Source: JAKFWF01 sp031367505 (GTDB taxonomy: Bacteria; Pseudomonadota; Alphaproteobacteria; Rhizobiales; Hyphomicrobiaceae). Taken from it: DNA of 64,000 nucleotides. The translations under genes and the position numbers were made by a program. Below are positions 1 to 8,739 of this stretch, piece by piece. The stretch covers positions 18,944 to 82,943 of the forward strand of contig JANLPY010000303.1 in NCBI GenBank assembly GCA_031367505.1, written 5' to 3'. Position 1 is the stretch's first letter. Every line of letters begins with the position of its first letter. Under the pieces are notes generated by a model. It was given only the letters and a program-made list of their open reading frames with translations. It made no database searches and was not told the DNA's origin.

Positions 1-727
1 AGCCACCATCGACCCAATCGACCGCCGAGATGCGTATGCCGAGCGGCTTGTTCGTTGGCCAAGCCTCGCGCATCGCCTTGAACACGTCCAACGGCAGGCG
101 CATGCGGTTTTCGAGGCTGCCGCCCCATTGATCGGTGCGCTTGTTCGAGTGCGGCGACAAGAATTGATGTAGCAAGTAGCCGTGCGCACCATGCGCTTCG
201 ACGAGATCGAAGCCCAGGCGATCAGCCCGCTTGGTGGCGGTTGCATAAAGCGCAGGCAAGGCCTCGATCTCGGCAGCCGTGTAGGCCTGCGGCACATGCC
301 AACCTTCGCCGAACGGGATGGCCGAGGGTGACTTTGTTTGCCACGGCGTCACCAACTCGGGCTCGTTCATCTGCGCGCCCTCCCACGGGCGCTTGGCCGA
401 CGCTTTACGCCCCGCATGGCTCAACTGAATTCCGAGCTTCGCCGATCCTCGACGGCGGCAGGCTTCGACGACCGTTTTCAATGCAGCTTCGTTGGCGTCG
501 CTATAAAGACCAAGGCAACCGTGCGTGATACGCCCTTCGCGCTCGATGTGAGTCGCTTCGAGGATCAACAGCCCGGCGCCCGAGTTGGCAAGCGTACCGA
601 GATGCATCATGTGCCAATCGTTGGCTGAGCCGTCATCGGCGCTGTACTGGCACATTGGTCCGACGACGAGGCGGTTGCCGAGCTTCAGGCCGCGCAACTC
701 GATCGGCGAAAACAACTTTGACGACAT
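1..727 (-). CDS. Old Yellow Enzyme family NADH:flavin oxidoreductase, YqjM-like (C-terminus outside window)
   Basis: FMN-dependent ene-reductase of the Old Yellow Enzyme family; such enzymes reduce activated C=C bonds with NAD(P)H. The ATG at 727 follows a GGAG-type ribosome site. The visible 242 residues begin MSSKLFSPIELRGLKLGNRL and carry PMCQYSA, with Cys26 and Tyr28 at the positions used by the thermophilic-like YqjM class to tune FMN. Further in are the substrate-binding His pair in EAHGAHGYLLH and the SPHSNKRTDQWGGS signature. The C-terminal third of the barrel lies beyond the left edge. It is on the same strand as the liv genes, about 95 bp downstream of livF, so it may share their transcript. 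The substrate cannot be told. Confidence 0.93.
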   Translation of the reverse strand, partial: MSSKLFSPIELRGLKLGNRLVVGPMCQYSADDGSANDWHMMHLGTLANSGAGLLILEATHIEREGRITHGCLGLYSDANEAALKTVVEACRRRGSAKLGIQLSHAGRKASAKRPWEGAQMNEPELVTPWQTKSPSAIPFGEGWHVPQAYTAAEIEALPALYATATKRADRLGFDLVEAHGAHGYLLHQFLSPHSNKRTDQWGGSLENRMRLPLDVFKAMREAWPTNKPLGIRISAVDWVDGG

Positions 728-822
728 GATATGAGCTCCATTCCGGAATAGGATGCGAATAGGTAACCACTTAAGTTCTGTAGTTCAATATTGCCGAACT
801 AATGCCTGCTATGCGTTGCGGC

Positions 823-1554
823 TCATACGCCAAGATGGCGATGCATGAGTTCAGGATTGCCGGTGAGGAGTTGCGGGGCCCCTTCGAGCACGATCTGGCC
901 TTTGACGATCACCACAATTCGATCCGCGATTGCCGTTACCGCCGACACGGTCTTGTCCACAACCAGCGTCGCAATGCCTGTGTCACGCACCAATCGGATT
1001 GTCTGCCAGATCTCGTCGCGGACAAGGGGGGCTAAACCCTCCGTTGCTTCATCGAGAATAAGCAGACGCGGGTTTGTTGCGAGAGCACGCGCAATCGCCA
1101 ACATCTGCTGTTCGCCGCCAGAGAGTTGATCACCCTGGTTGCGGATGCGCTGCGTGAGACGTGGAAACAACTCCAGCACGCGATCGCGCGTCCACTGGTT
1201 TGAGCCATCACGTCCAGGGCGGGCCGACATCTCGATATTTTCCAGCACCGACAATGATGCGAAAATTCCGCGCCCCTCGGGCACATATGCAATGCCCGCT
1301 TCCGCCGCCATGCGATGCGTCGGCGTTCCGGTGACATCGCGCCCGTCGACAAGGATGTGCCCCGACGTTGGCGGCACCAGACCCATCATCGCGCGAATGA
1401 GCGTCGATTTGCCCATGCCGTTACGCCCCATCAGGCCAACGGTTTCACCGGCGCGAATACCGAACTTGATGCCGCGCAGGATGTGGCTATTGCCGTAATG
1501 CGCGTGCAAGTTTTCGCACCCAAGGATCGGGGTTGGAGACGGGCCGTCGCGCAT
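823..1554 (-). CDS. livF: Branched-chain amino-acid-type ABC transporter ATP-binding protein LivF
   Basis: Second ATPase of a LivFGHM importer, 243 residues, cytoplasmic. Walker A GRNGMGKST, signature LSGGEQQMLAIARAL and Walker B LILDEATEGLAP are all present. The same frame is open further upstream, but the ATG at 1554 is preferred because it overlaps the livG stop as TAATG and because the LivF fold starts just after it (ILGCENLHAHYG). It is the last gene of the livKHMGF run. The family imports branched-chain amino acids, but also amides, urea and aromatic or heterocyclic compounds, so the substrate is open. Confidence 0.95.
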   Translation of the reverse strand: MRDGPSPTPILGCENLHAHYGNSHILRGIKFGIRAGETVGLMGRNGMGKSTLIRAMMGLVPPTSGHILVDGRDVTGTPTHRMAAEAGIAYVPEGRGIFASLSVLENIEMSARPGRDGSNQWTRDRVLELFPRLTQRIRNQGDQLSGGEQQMLAIARALATNPRLLILDEATEGLAPLVRDEIWQTIRLVRDTGIATLVVDKTVSAVTAIADRIVVIVKGQIVLEGAPQLLTGNPELMHRHLGV

Positions 1555-2315
1555 TAGGCATGCCCCCCGAGGTAGGCGTTCTGGACGCTCGCGTTGGCCC
1601 GAATATCCGCTGGCGTACCGGACGCGAGCACCTGGCCATCGACCATAACCGTCATGGTATCGGCGACGGCGAAGACGAAATCCATGTCGTGCTCGATGAG
1701 TAAGATTGCGTGCTCGCGAGCGAGCCCCTTGAGCAGTTGCGCGATGCGGCTGCCTTCCTCCGGCCCCATGCCGGCGAGCGGCTCGTCGAGCAGGATGACT
1801 TTCGGGTTCGACGCGAGTGCCATCGCGATTTCGAGCTGACGCTGGCCGCCGTGAGAGAGTGTGCCCGCCTCTCGGTGCTCCGCCCAATCCAGACCGACGC
1901 GCTTCAACGCCGCGCGTGATCGCTCGATGAGATCGCGTTGTGTTGAGGCACGACGGAACACGCTGCCTTTTGTTGCGCCCACCGCTTGCGCTGCGAGCCG
2001 GACGTTTTCCAGAACAGTCAGCGGCTTGAAGATGTTGGTGCGCTGGAACGAACGGCCGATGCCCTGATGCGCGCGGGCATGCGCTGGAGCATTGGTGACG
2101 TCGACGCCGGCGAGCTCGATGCGACCGGAAGAGGGTGCGATCTCGCCTGCAAGCAAGTTCACTAGCGTCGACTTACCAGCACCGTTCGGACCGATGACGG
2201 CGTGCAACTCGCCCGCGTGGAGGCTGATCGAGACATCGCGCACTGCGGCGAGCCCACCGAAGTTGCGGCCGAGTTCGTAAGTGGCAAGGAGCGGTGCTGA
2301 GGACAGGTCAGTCAT
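1554..2315 (-). CDS. livG: Branched-chain amino-acid-type ABC transporter ATP-binding protein LivG
   Basis: First ATPase of the importer, 253 residues. Walker A GPNGAGKST, the signature segment LSHGGQRQLEIAMAL (LSHGG in place of LSGGE, as is common in LivG) and ILLDEPLAGMGPEE are visible. The start chosen at 2315 (MTDLSSAPLLATYELG) overlaps the last 8 bases of livM, typical of translational coupling; an in-frame ATG 42 bases further upstream is less likely. It should pair with LivF as the ATPase heterodimer under the LivH/LivM permeases. Confidence 0.95.
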   Translation of the reverse strand: MTDLSSAPLLATYELGRNFGGLAAVRDVSISLHAGELHAVIGPNGAGKSTLVNLLAGEIAPSSGRIELAGVDVTNAPAHARAHQGIGRSFQRTNIFKPLTVLENVRLAAQAVGATKGSVFRRASTQRDLIERSRAALKRVGLDWAEHREAGTLSHGGQRQLEIAMALASNPKVILLDEPLAGMGPEEGSRIAQLLKGLAREHAILLIEHDMDFVFAVADTMTVMVDGQVLASGTPADIRANASVQNAYLGGHA

Positions 2316-3348
2316 TTGCGACCGCCTGACCTTGAGCGGGCCTTGTACCTTCTTCACCGATTTCGGGCGGCGAATTGCTGCTATCCGGCTTCCCGAGCTT
2401 CATGAACCCCGGCAGCTTAAACCCCATGATACCCTTCGGCAGCAACAGCACCACGGCCAAGATCACCGCGCCCTCGACCAGCAACTTGCGCTCGGTCAGC
2501 ATTTGCGCCACTTCGCCCAACCCGGTGTAGGCAATCGCCCCGACAATCGGCCCGGCGAGTGAGCCCAACCCGCCCATCAGGATCATCAAAAGCGCCTCCG
2601 CCGAGCGATGCCAGCCGACCAGTTCCGGATTGACGAACGCGCGATGCAGCGCCCAGGCATGTCCGGCCACGCCCGCCAGCATGCCCGCGATCACGAACGC
2701 TGCCAGCTTGTAGCGGTACGTATCAAATCCTAGCGCCTGCATGCGGTGCTCGTTGACACGGATACCGGTCAGCACCTGGCCGAACAACGTGCGTAACAAC
2801 CAGGCGAGGCCGAGGTACATCGCGACCAGTTGGATCAGGTTCACGTAGTAGATCGCCATTGGCCTCTGCTTGCGCGTCAACGGCAGATCGAAACCGAACA
2901 GCCCGAGGATCGGCCGCGTGAGATACGCGCCATCAGTGCCGCCGCCGATCTTGGTGTCGTGGAAGATGAAGAACACCATCTGCCCGAAAGCGAGCGTCAC
3001 CATCAGGAAGAAGAAGCCTTTCGCGCGCAACGACAGCGACCCGATCAACAATGCTGCAATGCCCGATGCCGCAATCGCCACCGGCAGCGTGATCGCAATC
3101 GACAGTCCGGTATCGGCAGGGCTGATCAGATACACGACGTAGGCCGCCAGCCCATAGAACGCGCCATGCCCGAGACTGACCAGCCCCGTACACCCGACCA
3201 ACAGTTGCAGGCTAAGCGCGAGCATCGCGGCAATTAGCGCCGTCGAGCCTAATTCGATGTGATAGGGCGAAGCGATCAGCGGCAGCAACGCGAGCAGTGC
3301 CGCACCAATCGTTAGTCCGATCCAACTTAGTTTCGAGAACGGCAGCAT
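2308..3348 (-). CDS. livM: Branched-chain amino-acid-type ABC transporter permease LivM
   Basis: Inner-membrane permease of 346 residues with many hydrophobic helices and the LivM pattern LVSLGHGAFYGLAAY, where the family's G-H-A turn lies. The open frame continues upstream inside livH, but the ATG at 3348 makes a TGATG overlap with the livH stop and starts the first membrane segment. The C-terminus is hydrophilic (KPDSSNSPPEIGEEGTRPAQ). It should form the transmembrane pore with LivH. Confidence 0.95.
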   Translation of the reverse strand: MLPFSKLSWIGLTIGAALLALLPLIASPYHIELGSTALIAAMLALSLQLLVGCTGLVSLGHGAFYGLAAYVVYLISPADTGLSIAITLPVAIAASGIAALLIGSLSLRAKGFFFLMVTLAFGQMVFFIFHDTKIGGGTDGAYLTRPILGLFGFDLPLTRKQRPMAIYYVNLIQLVAMYLGLAWLLRTLFGQVLTGIRVNEHRMQALGFDTYRYKLAAFVIAGMLAGVAGHAWALHRAFVNPELVGWHRSAEALLMILMGGLGSLAGPIVGAIAYTGLGEVAQMLTERKLLVEGAVILAVVLLLPKGIMGFKLPGFMKLGKPDSSNSPPEIGEEGTRPAQGQAVAND

Positions 3349-4220
3349 CAGCGCGTTTCCCGCCCGAACAGACCTTGCGGCCGCCACAGCAAGACGATCG
3401 CCATCAGAACGTAGATCGCAAGGCCGGATACTTTCGGCACGTAGGCTTTGCCCAGCGTATCGACGAGACCGATCAGCAATGCAGCCCAGAACGCACCGGT
3501 GACCGAGCCGAGCCCACCGATCACCACGACGACGAACGAGATGATGAGAAAGCCATCGCCCATATTCGGGTAGACCGAGTAAAGCGGTGCCGCCAACACG
3601 CCCGCCGTCAGCGCGAGTGCGGTGCCAACCGCGAACACCGTGGTGTGAATGCGGCGCGCGTTTAGGCCCAGGATATCGACCATCTCCGGCTTCTCGGCAG
3701 CGGCTCTGATCATCGCGCCGAATTTGGTGCGCTCGATCCAAAGGTACAGCCCCGCTGCCAACAACAAACACAGTGCAATCACGACAAAACGATAGGCCGA
3801 ATAGCTGAACCCGCTGGTGATCGGCACTGAGAAATCCAGCAGCGGCGGGATCGGTACCGACTGGAAATCATTACCGGCGATGGCCGAGCGTGCTTCTTCG
3901 GCCAGCAGGATCAACGCAAAGGTGAGCAGCACCTGATCCAGGTGCTCCCGCTTGTAGAAGCGTTGGAACAGGCCCCGCTCCAGGATCGTCCCCAGCAGCA
4001 ATCCGCCGATGATGCCAGCCGGAAGCGCGAACCACAGCGATCCCGTGGTCTTCGCTACCAGATACGCCGTGTAGGCACCGATCATGAACAGAGAGCCGTG
4101 GGCGAGGTTGATCACCCCCATGACACCAAAGATGAGCGTCAGCCCACTCGCAATCAGGAACAGCAGCAGTCCGTACTGGACACCGTTGAGAAGTTGAGCG
4201 AGCAGGATTGAGAGGTCCAT
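3348..4220 (-). CDS. livH: Branched-chain amino-acid-type ABC transporter permease LivH
   Basis: Inner-membrane permease of 290 residues, the usual family length. It begins MDLSILLAQLLNGVQYGLLL and carries the LivH pattern GVMGVINLAHGSLFMIGAY. It lies 88 bp downstream of livK; that gap and the livK stop hold a 12-bp inverted repeat that could set the ratio of binding protein to permease. The stop overlaps the livM start. Confidence 0.95.
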   Translation of the reverse strand: MDLSILLAQLLNGVQYGLLLFLIASGLTLIFGVMGVINLAHGSLFMIGAYTAYLVAKTTGSLWFALPAGIIGGLLLGTILERGLFQRFYKREHLDQVLLTFALILLAEEARSAIAGNDFQSVPIPPLLDFSVPITSGFSYSAYRFVVIALCLLLAAGLYLWIERTKFGAMIRAAAEKPEMVDILGLNARRIHTTVFAVGTALALTAGVLAAPLYSVYPNMGDGFLIISFVVVVIGGLGSVTGAFWAALLIGLVDTLGKAYVPKVSGLAIYVLMAIVLLWRPQGLFGRETR

Positions 4221-4230
4221 GGACTACTTT

Positions 4231-4312
4231 GTGAGTGGTGAGTGACAAATGATCGGATCGAGTTCCAGCGCAACCAATAAACGTACCCTCCCCTTGCCAT
4301 CTCACCACTCAC
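4231..4312. repeat. 12-bp perfect inverted repeat between livK and livH
   Basis: GTGAGTGGTGAG at 4231-4242 is exactly complementary to CTCACCACTCAC at 4301-4312. The right arm covers the livK stop codon and the left arm lies about 10 bp before the livH start. In a livK-livH transcript this can form a stem with a loop of 58 bases. There is no T-run, so it is not a classical terminator. Intergenic stems after solute-binding-protein genes often stabilise the upstream mRNA, which is the inference here. Confidence 0.6.
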
Positions 4313-5523
4313 CATCCCACACCTCTCACTTCAAGCCATCTTGCAGCCTTTGCCTGGGTCGGCGAGTTGTTCGGCAGCGATCCCATGACCTTGTTCTCGC
4401 CGTTGGTAACTTTGCGCAAATAAATGTTCTGCACGATGTTGTGTTCTTTCGACATGGCGACCGGCCCGCGCGGGCTGTCGATCTTGGCGCCTTCCAAGGC
4501 GGCGTGCAGACCCTTCTCGTCTTCCATGTTGCCCTTTACGGCATCGAGGCCGATCGAGAGCAATTGCGCGGCGTCATAGCCCTGCACAGCATAAACGTCG
4601 GCATCGCGCTGTGCTTTGTCTTTGAATGCCTTGCGGAATGCGACGTTCTTCGGGTTGTCGATGCCGTCGCCATAGTGCAGCGCGGTTTCGATACCTTCGG
4701 CAGCAGCACCTTGGGCGGCAAGCGTGCCCTCGGTGAGGAAGCCCGATCCGCACAACGGCACCTTGATGCCAGCGGCTGCATATTCCTTGACGAATTGCAC
4801 GGCGGCACCGCCCGCAAAGAACGAGCCGACCACATCGACGCCGAGACCGGCAATCTGTGCCAGCAAAGGCTGGAAGTTGGTTTCCGGGAATTTCAACGTA
4901 AGCATTTGGACAAGCTGTCCGCCGTGCTTCTCGAGGCCTTCCTTGAAGCCCTGACCGGACTCCTGCCCCGCCGCATAATCCCAGGTGATCCAGGCGGCTT
5001 TCTTGATGCCGCGCTTGCCGAGCACCAGGCCCATGCCATGCGCCGGCTGCCAGTTCGAAAAGGATGTGCGATAGACGTTGCGCGCGCATAGTTCTCCGGT
5101 GACGGCGCCATTGCCGGCGTTCGGTACGATGGTCAGTGTGCCGCTTTCCTTGACGACCTTGTGAATGCCCATCTGCACGCCGGAGTGCACGGTACCGATC
5201 AGCACATCGACCTGATCGCGCTTGACGAGACGGTCGACGTTTTGGGGAGCGTTCTCTGGCTTTGACTCGTCATCGAGCTTAATCAGCTGGACTTCACGAC
5301 CGCCAAGCTTGCCGCCCTTTTCCGCGATCAGCAATTCGACAGCAATGGTGATGTTCTCACCAAGCTTTGCGAATGTGCCCGAGTACGGCAGCATAAGCCC
5401 GACCTTCAACGGTTTCGCTTGCGCAATGGCCCAACCCGTTGGCACGGCAGTCGCGAGGCCGGTAGCGGCGGCACCCTTCAGGATTTTGCGGCGGGACAGC
5501 GTGTTCGTGAACTTCAGTGGCAT
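4309..5523 (-). CDS. livK: ABC transporter substrate-binding protein, LivK-like
   Basis: Periplasmic type I binding protein of 404 residues. The start at 5523 is supported by GGGGAGGA about 8 bases upstream; an in-frame ATG 60 bases earlier is less likely. The N-terminus SRRKILKGAAATGLATAVP looks like a Tat-type or long signal peptide ending near WAIAQA. The mature part starts KPLKVGLMLPYSGTFAKLGEN, the typical Peripla_BP_6 opening. First gene of the liv operon. The ligand cannot be deduced; nearby catabolic genes suggest something other than a plain amino acid. Confidence 0.94.
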   Translation of the reverse strand: MPLKFTNTLSRRKILKGAAATGLATAVPTGWAIAQAKPLKVGLMLPYSGTFAKLGENITIAVELLIAEKGGKLGGREVQLIKLDDESKPENAPQNVDRLVKRDQVDVLIGTVHSGVQMGIHKVVKESGTLTIVPNAGNGAVTGELCARNVYRTSFSNWQPAHGMGLVLGKRGIKKAAWITWDYAAGQESGQGFKEGLEKHGGQLVQMLTLKFPETNFQPLLAQIAGLGVDVVGSFFAGGAAVQFVKEYAAAGIKVPLCGSGFLTEGTLAAQGAAAEGIETALHYGDGIDNPKNVAFRKAFKDKAQRDADVYAVQGYDAAQLLSIGLDAVKGNMEDEKGLHAALEGAKIDSPRGPVAMSKEHNIVQNIYLRKVTNGENKVMGSLPNNSPTQAKAARWLEVRGVGW

Positions 5524-5705
5524 CGATTGGGTCCTCCCCGGAAGTAATTTTTTTGCGAAACGCGGAATTGAGCATCCGCGCATCTGGCCCCGACACTACG
5601 CGACCTTGGCGTCGATATCCAAGTACTACGGAGGTTGGGGTGTCAACGAGGCTCTACGGGATTGCCGCATCAGGTGGGGGGTATGGAGGGGATCATCTTT
5701 TCCCT

Positions 5706-5727
5706 CTCCCCCGCCGCTTCGGGGGAG
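5706..5727. repeat. GC-rich short hairpin (CTCCCCC / GGGGGAG)
   Basis: CTCCCCC at 5706-5712 pairs with GGGGGAG at 5721-5727 around an 8-base loop, about 20 bp past the stop of the amidohydrolase gene. Motifs of this shape are common dispersed intergenic repeats in Rhizobiales genomes. It may help end the minus-strand transcript, but no T-run follows. Confidence 0.45.
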
Positions 5728-5745
5728 GATTGAGCCGGCAGGACG

Positions 5746-6939
5746 CTACACCACCACCTCCGGCACACGCTCGGCTGGCGGGGTGTTGCGCGAGCGCATG
5801 CAGCGCACAAAACCGTCGATGACGACCATGCCGATACCGGGCAAATCGCCGCCTCGAACGGAGGCGAGCAGATCCTTGCCCGCCGAGTGCTGCGCCCGGT
5901 CCATCAACACGAAATCGGCCGCGCGGCCAACTTCGATCAACCCGCAGTCGAGTTCACGCGTGCGAGCCGTATTGCCCGTGGCAAAGCAGAACACGGTTTC
6001 AGCCGGCATATCGCCGAAGCTCGATAGCATTGAGATTAACCGCAAGATGCCCAGCGGCTGCACGCCGGAACCGGCCGGACTATCCGTGCCAAGAATGACC
6101 CGATCAAGCTGACCGATCGCGTTCGCGATTTTCACCGCATGCAGACCCGCATATTCGTTGCCATTGTGGACGACCTCAATCGCCCGGCCACAACCTTCAC
6201 AAAGGCACTCGATTTGCTTGAGGGGGAGCGCCGTGTGGCCACCGTTGATGTGGCCGATAACGTCGGCGTCGGCTTCCAGCACCGTATCGGCGTCGATGTA
6301 GCCAGAGCCCGGAACGCTTGGTCCGCCCGTATGGATCGTCGATTGGATGCCGTACTTGCGCGCCCAAGCCACCATCATCTTGGCTTCATAGCCAGCCTTC
6401 ACCGTACCAAGACCAACTTCACCCAGCAGCTTGACACCGGCCTCCGCCAATTCCTTGAAGTCGTGCTCTTCCATGCCCTTCTCGATGGTCGGCGCGCCGG
6501 CATGCAACTTGACCCCGCCTGCACGGAAATTCGTGAAACAGCGCTGCGCCGTGATCGCCAGCGCCTTCACGCCAACCACGTCGCGGGGCCGGCCCGGCAG
6601 ATGAACTTCGCCCGCCGAGATCATGGTGGTGACGCCGCCGTTGAGATAGGATTCGATCCAGCCGATCTGATTCTGCCGCGGCGTCCAATCGCCGAAAACG
6701 GGGTGCACGTGGCTATCGATCAAGCCCGGCGCCAGCGCGCAACCTTTGGCGTCGATGGTGGTTTTGGCAGCACCCGTATCGCAATCCTTCAGCCGGCCGA
6801 CCTGGGTGATCCGGCCATCGACCGACACGATTGTATCCGCATCAAAAATCGGCTTTTCCAACACGCCTGACAATAGAAGCCCGATATTGCGGATCACGAC
6901 TTTGCCAGCGGTGGCGGTAGTTGCTGCGGGTTCGGCCAT
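5746..6939 (-). CDS. Amidohydrolase family protein, enamidase-like
   Basis: Metal-dependent amidohydrolase of 397 residues. The metal ligands begin with SHVHPVFGDW (HxH), and later conserved stretches are TIHTGGPSVPGS, DVIGHINGGHTA and LGTDSPAGSGVQPLG with the metal-binding Asp. The overall pattern resembles enamidase, which opens 6-oxo-tetrahydronicotinate to 2-formylglutarate in nicotinate breakdown; that assignment is from memory and not certain. It is downstream in orientation of nothing obvious and ends 222 bp before the livK start, so liv uptake plus ring hydrolysis of an N-heterocycle is a reasonable hypothesis. Other cyclic-amide or imide hydrolases are possible. Confidence 0.8.
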   Translation of the reverse strand: MAEPAATTATAGKVVIRNIGLLLSGVLEKPIFDADTIVSVDGRITQVGRLKDCDTGAAKTTIDAKGCALAPGLIDSHVHPVFGDWTPRQNQIGWIESYLNGGVTTMISAGEVHLPGRPRDVVGVKALAITAQRCFTNFRAGGVKLHAGAPTIEKGMEEHDFKELAEAGVKLLGEVGLGTVKAGYEAKMMVAWARKYGIQSTIHTGGPSVPGSGYIDADTVLEADADVIGHINGGHTALPLKQIECLCEGCGRAIEVVHNGNEYAGLHAVKIANAIGQLDRVILGTDSPAGSGVQPLGILRLISMLSSFGDMPAETVFCFATGNTARTRELDCGLIEVGRAADFVLMDRAQHSAGKDLLASVRGGDLPGIGMVVIDGFVRCMRSRNTPPAERVPEVVV

Positions 6940-7146
6940 GTGAGATGTCCCCTATCAAATTGTCGCCGCATGGTGTCAGAGCCGGGCCGGGTGCGCCAGA
7001 TCCCGAAAGTCGGAATAAGGGTTAACCTGGGCAAAGCGATGCAGGCTGGGCAATGTCGCTTGACCTCGCGGGCGAAGGCAGCAAAGTGCGTTCGTGCGGG
7101 CGCGTCGCGCTCATTCAATCAGCCCAGCCGGATCTCAGCCCGCTTC

Positions 7147-8739
7147 ATGAGTTCAGCAGTCGTCAATCTGTTTCGTCTTGGACGCGCTGGCTTCGTGCTG
7201 GCGCAGCATGGCGTGCGCTTTGTGCCGAAGGGCATCAAGGTGCCGTTCGTGTTGCATCTCGCACGCGCGGCGACCTGGCCGATCCGCGCAATCACCTGGC
7301 CGTTCCGCGCTGGCCAACCACCGGAAACGCGCGTTGCCCGCGGATTGACCAGCCTGGGCCCGAGCTACGTCAAGCTCGGACAATTCCTTGCAACTCGCGG
7401 CGACTTGATCGGCCCCGAGCTGACCGCCGACTTGCGCCATCTGCAAGATCGCCTGCCGCCGTTTTCGATGGCGGAAGCACGGGTGGCGGTGGAAGAGGCG
7501 CTCGGTGGCAAGCTCGAAGATCACTTTGTGGAATTTGGCCCGCCGGTTGCCGCCGCCTCGATCGCGCAAGTGCATAAGGCGGTGACGATCGAGAACGGAG
7601 TGCGCCGCAATGTTGCAGTGAAGATCTTGCGCCCTGGGGTCGAGAAGCGCTTTCGCCGCGATCTCGAAAGCTACCGGTTTGCCGCCGAGATGATCGAGCG
7701 GTTCTACGCGCCAGCCGCGCGCCTCAAGCCGACGGCGGTTGTCGAAAACCTGGCCCGCACCACCGACCTCGAGATGGATCTCCGCCTCGAGGCGGCAGCG
7801 ATTTCCGAGATGGCCGACAACATCAAGGCCGAGCACGATTTCCGGGTGCCCGGCGTCGATTGGCGGCGCACGCAACGCCGGGTGCTGACGATCGAATGGA
7901 TCGATGGCACACAGATCGCCGACAAGGCGGCACTACTCGCGCAAGGCCGCGATTTGAAAGAGTTGGGGCTCGTCGTGTTACGCACATTTTTGCGGCACGC
8001 CATGCGCGACGGATTCTTTCATGGCGACATGCACCACGGCAATTTGTTCATCGACGCCGAAGGCAAGGTCGTTGCCGTCGACTTCGGCATCATGGGGCGG
8101 CTCGGTCCGCGTGAACGCCGGTTCCTGGCCGAGATACTGTTTGGGCTGATCACCCGCGATTACCGGCGAGCGGCACAAGTTCACTTCGACGCCGGCTACG
8201 TGCCGCTGCATCATTCCGTCGAGGTTTTTGCGCAGGCCATGCGCGCGATCGGCGAACCAATCCACGGCCGCACCGCTGATGAGATCTCGATGGCCGATCT
8301 GCTGGGCCAACTGTTTGCCTACACTGAAGTGTTCGACATGGAGACGCGGCCCGAGCTGATCCTGCTGCAAAAGAGCATGGTGATCGTCGAAGGCGTAGCC
8401 CGCTCGCTCGATCCCAATCTTAACCTGTGGGCTGCCGCCGAACCCATTGCACGTGAATGGATCGAGGCGAACCTCGGCGTCGTCGGGCGACTGCGCGATG
8501 CCGGCGACAGCGCCGAGCTGATGGGGAAAGTACTTTCGGAAGTACCGCGCCTGCTGGAACAAGCCGAGCGCACGGCGCTTTCGTTTTCGCAGATGGCGAG
8601 CCGGGGCATCAGCCTCGACGACGACACGATCAAGCGGATCGGTGACAGCCAACGCCGTGGCCGCGTCCTAGATTCATTGCTCGTGATGGCCGGATTCGGC
8701 GGCATCGCACTGATCGCCGCCTGGCTGTTGGCGCCTTGA
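7147..8739 (+). CDS. ubiB: ABC1/UbiB family atypical kinase, ubiquinone biosynthesis
   Basis: Membrane-associated atypical kinase/ATPase needed for ubiquinone synthesis, 530 residues. The open frame begins at 6940, but the ATG at 7147 (MSSAVVNLFRLGRAGF) fits the family N-terminus. Visible features are the KxGQ motif LGPSYVKLGQFLATRGD, the Ala-rich loop region AASIAQVHKA, the Lys of VAVKILRPGV, HGDMHHGNLF, the DFG-like VDFGIMG and a C-terminal hydrophobic anchor (SLLVMAGFGGIALIAAWLL). Its TGA stop abuts the rsmB stop, forming the palindrome TGATCA. Confidence 0.95.
   Translation: MSSAVVNLFRLGRAGFVLAQHGVRFVPKGIKVPFVLHLARAATWPIRAITWPFRAGQPPETRVARGLTSLGPSYVKLGQFLATRGDLIGPELTADLRHLQDRLPPFSMAEARVAVEEALGGKLEDHFVEFGPPVAAASIAQVHKAVTIENGVRRNVAVKILRPGVEKRFRRDLESYRFAAEMIERFYAPAARLKPTAVVENLARTTDLEMDLRLEAAAISEMADNIKAEHDFRVPGVDWRRTQRRVLTIEWIDGTQIADKAALLAQGRDLKELGLVVLRTFLRHAMRDGFFHGDMHHGNLFIDAEGKVVAVDFGIMGRLGPRERRFLAEILFGLITRDYRRAAQVHFDAGYVPLHHSVEVFAQAMRAIGEPIHGRTADEISMADLLGQLFAYTEVFDMETRPELILLQKSMVIVEGVARSLDPNLNLWAAAEPIAREWIEANLGVVGRLRDAGDSAELMGKVLSEVPRLLEQAERTALSFSQMASRGISLDDDTIKRIGDSQRRGRVLDSLLVMAGFGGIALIAAWLLAP

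Noticed and set aside
6940..7146. N-terminal extension of the ubiB frame
   Set aside because: The extension has no UbiB similarity; the ATG at 7147 fits the family start.
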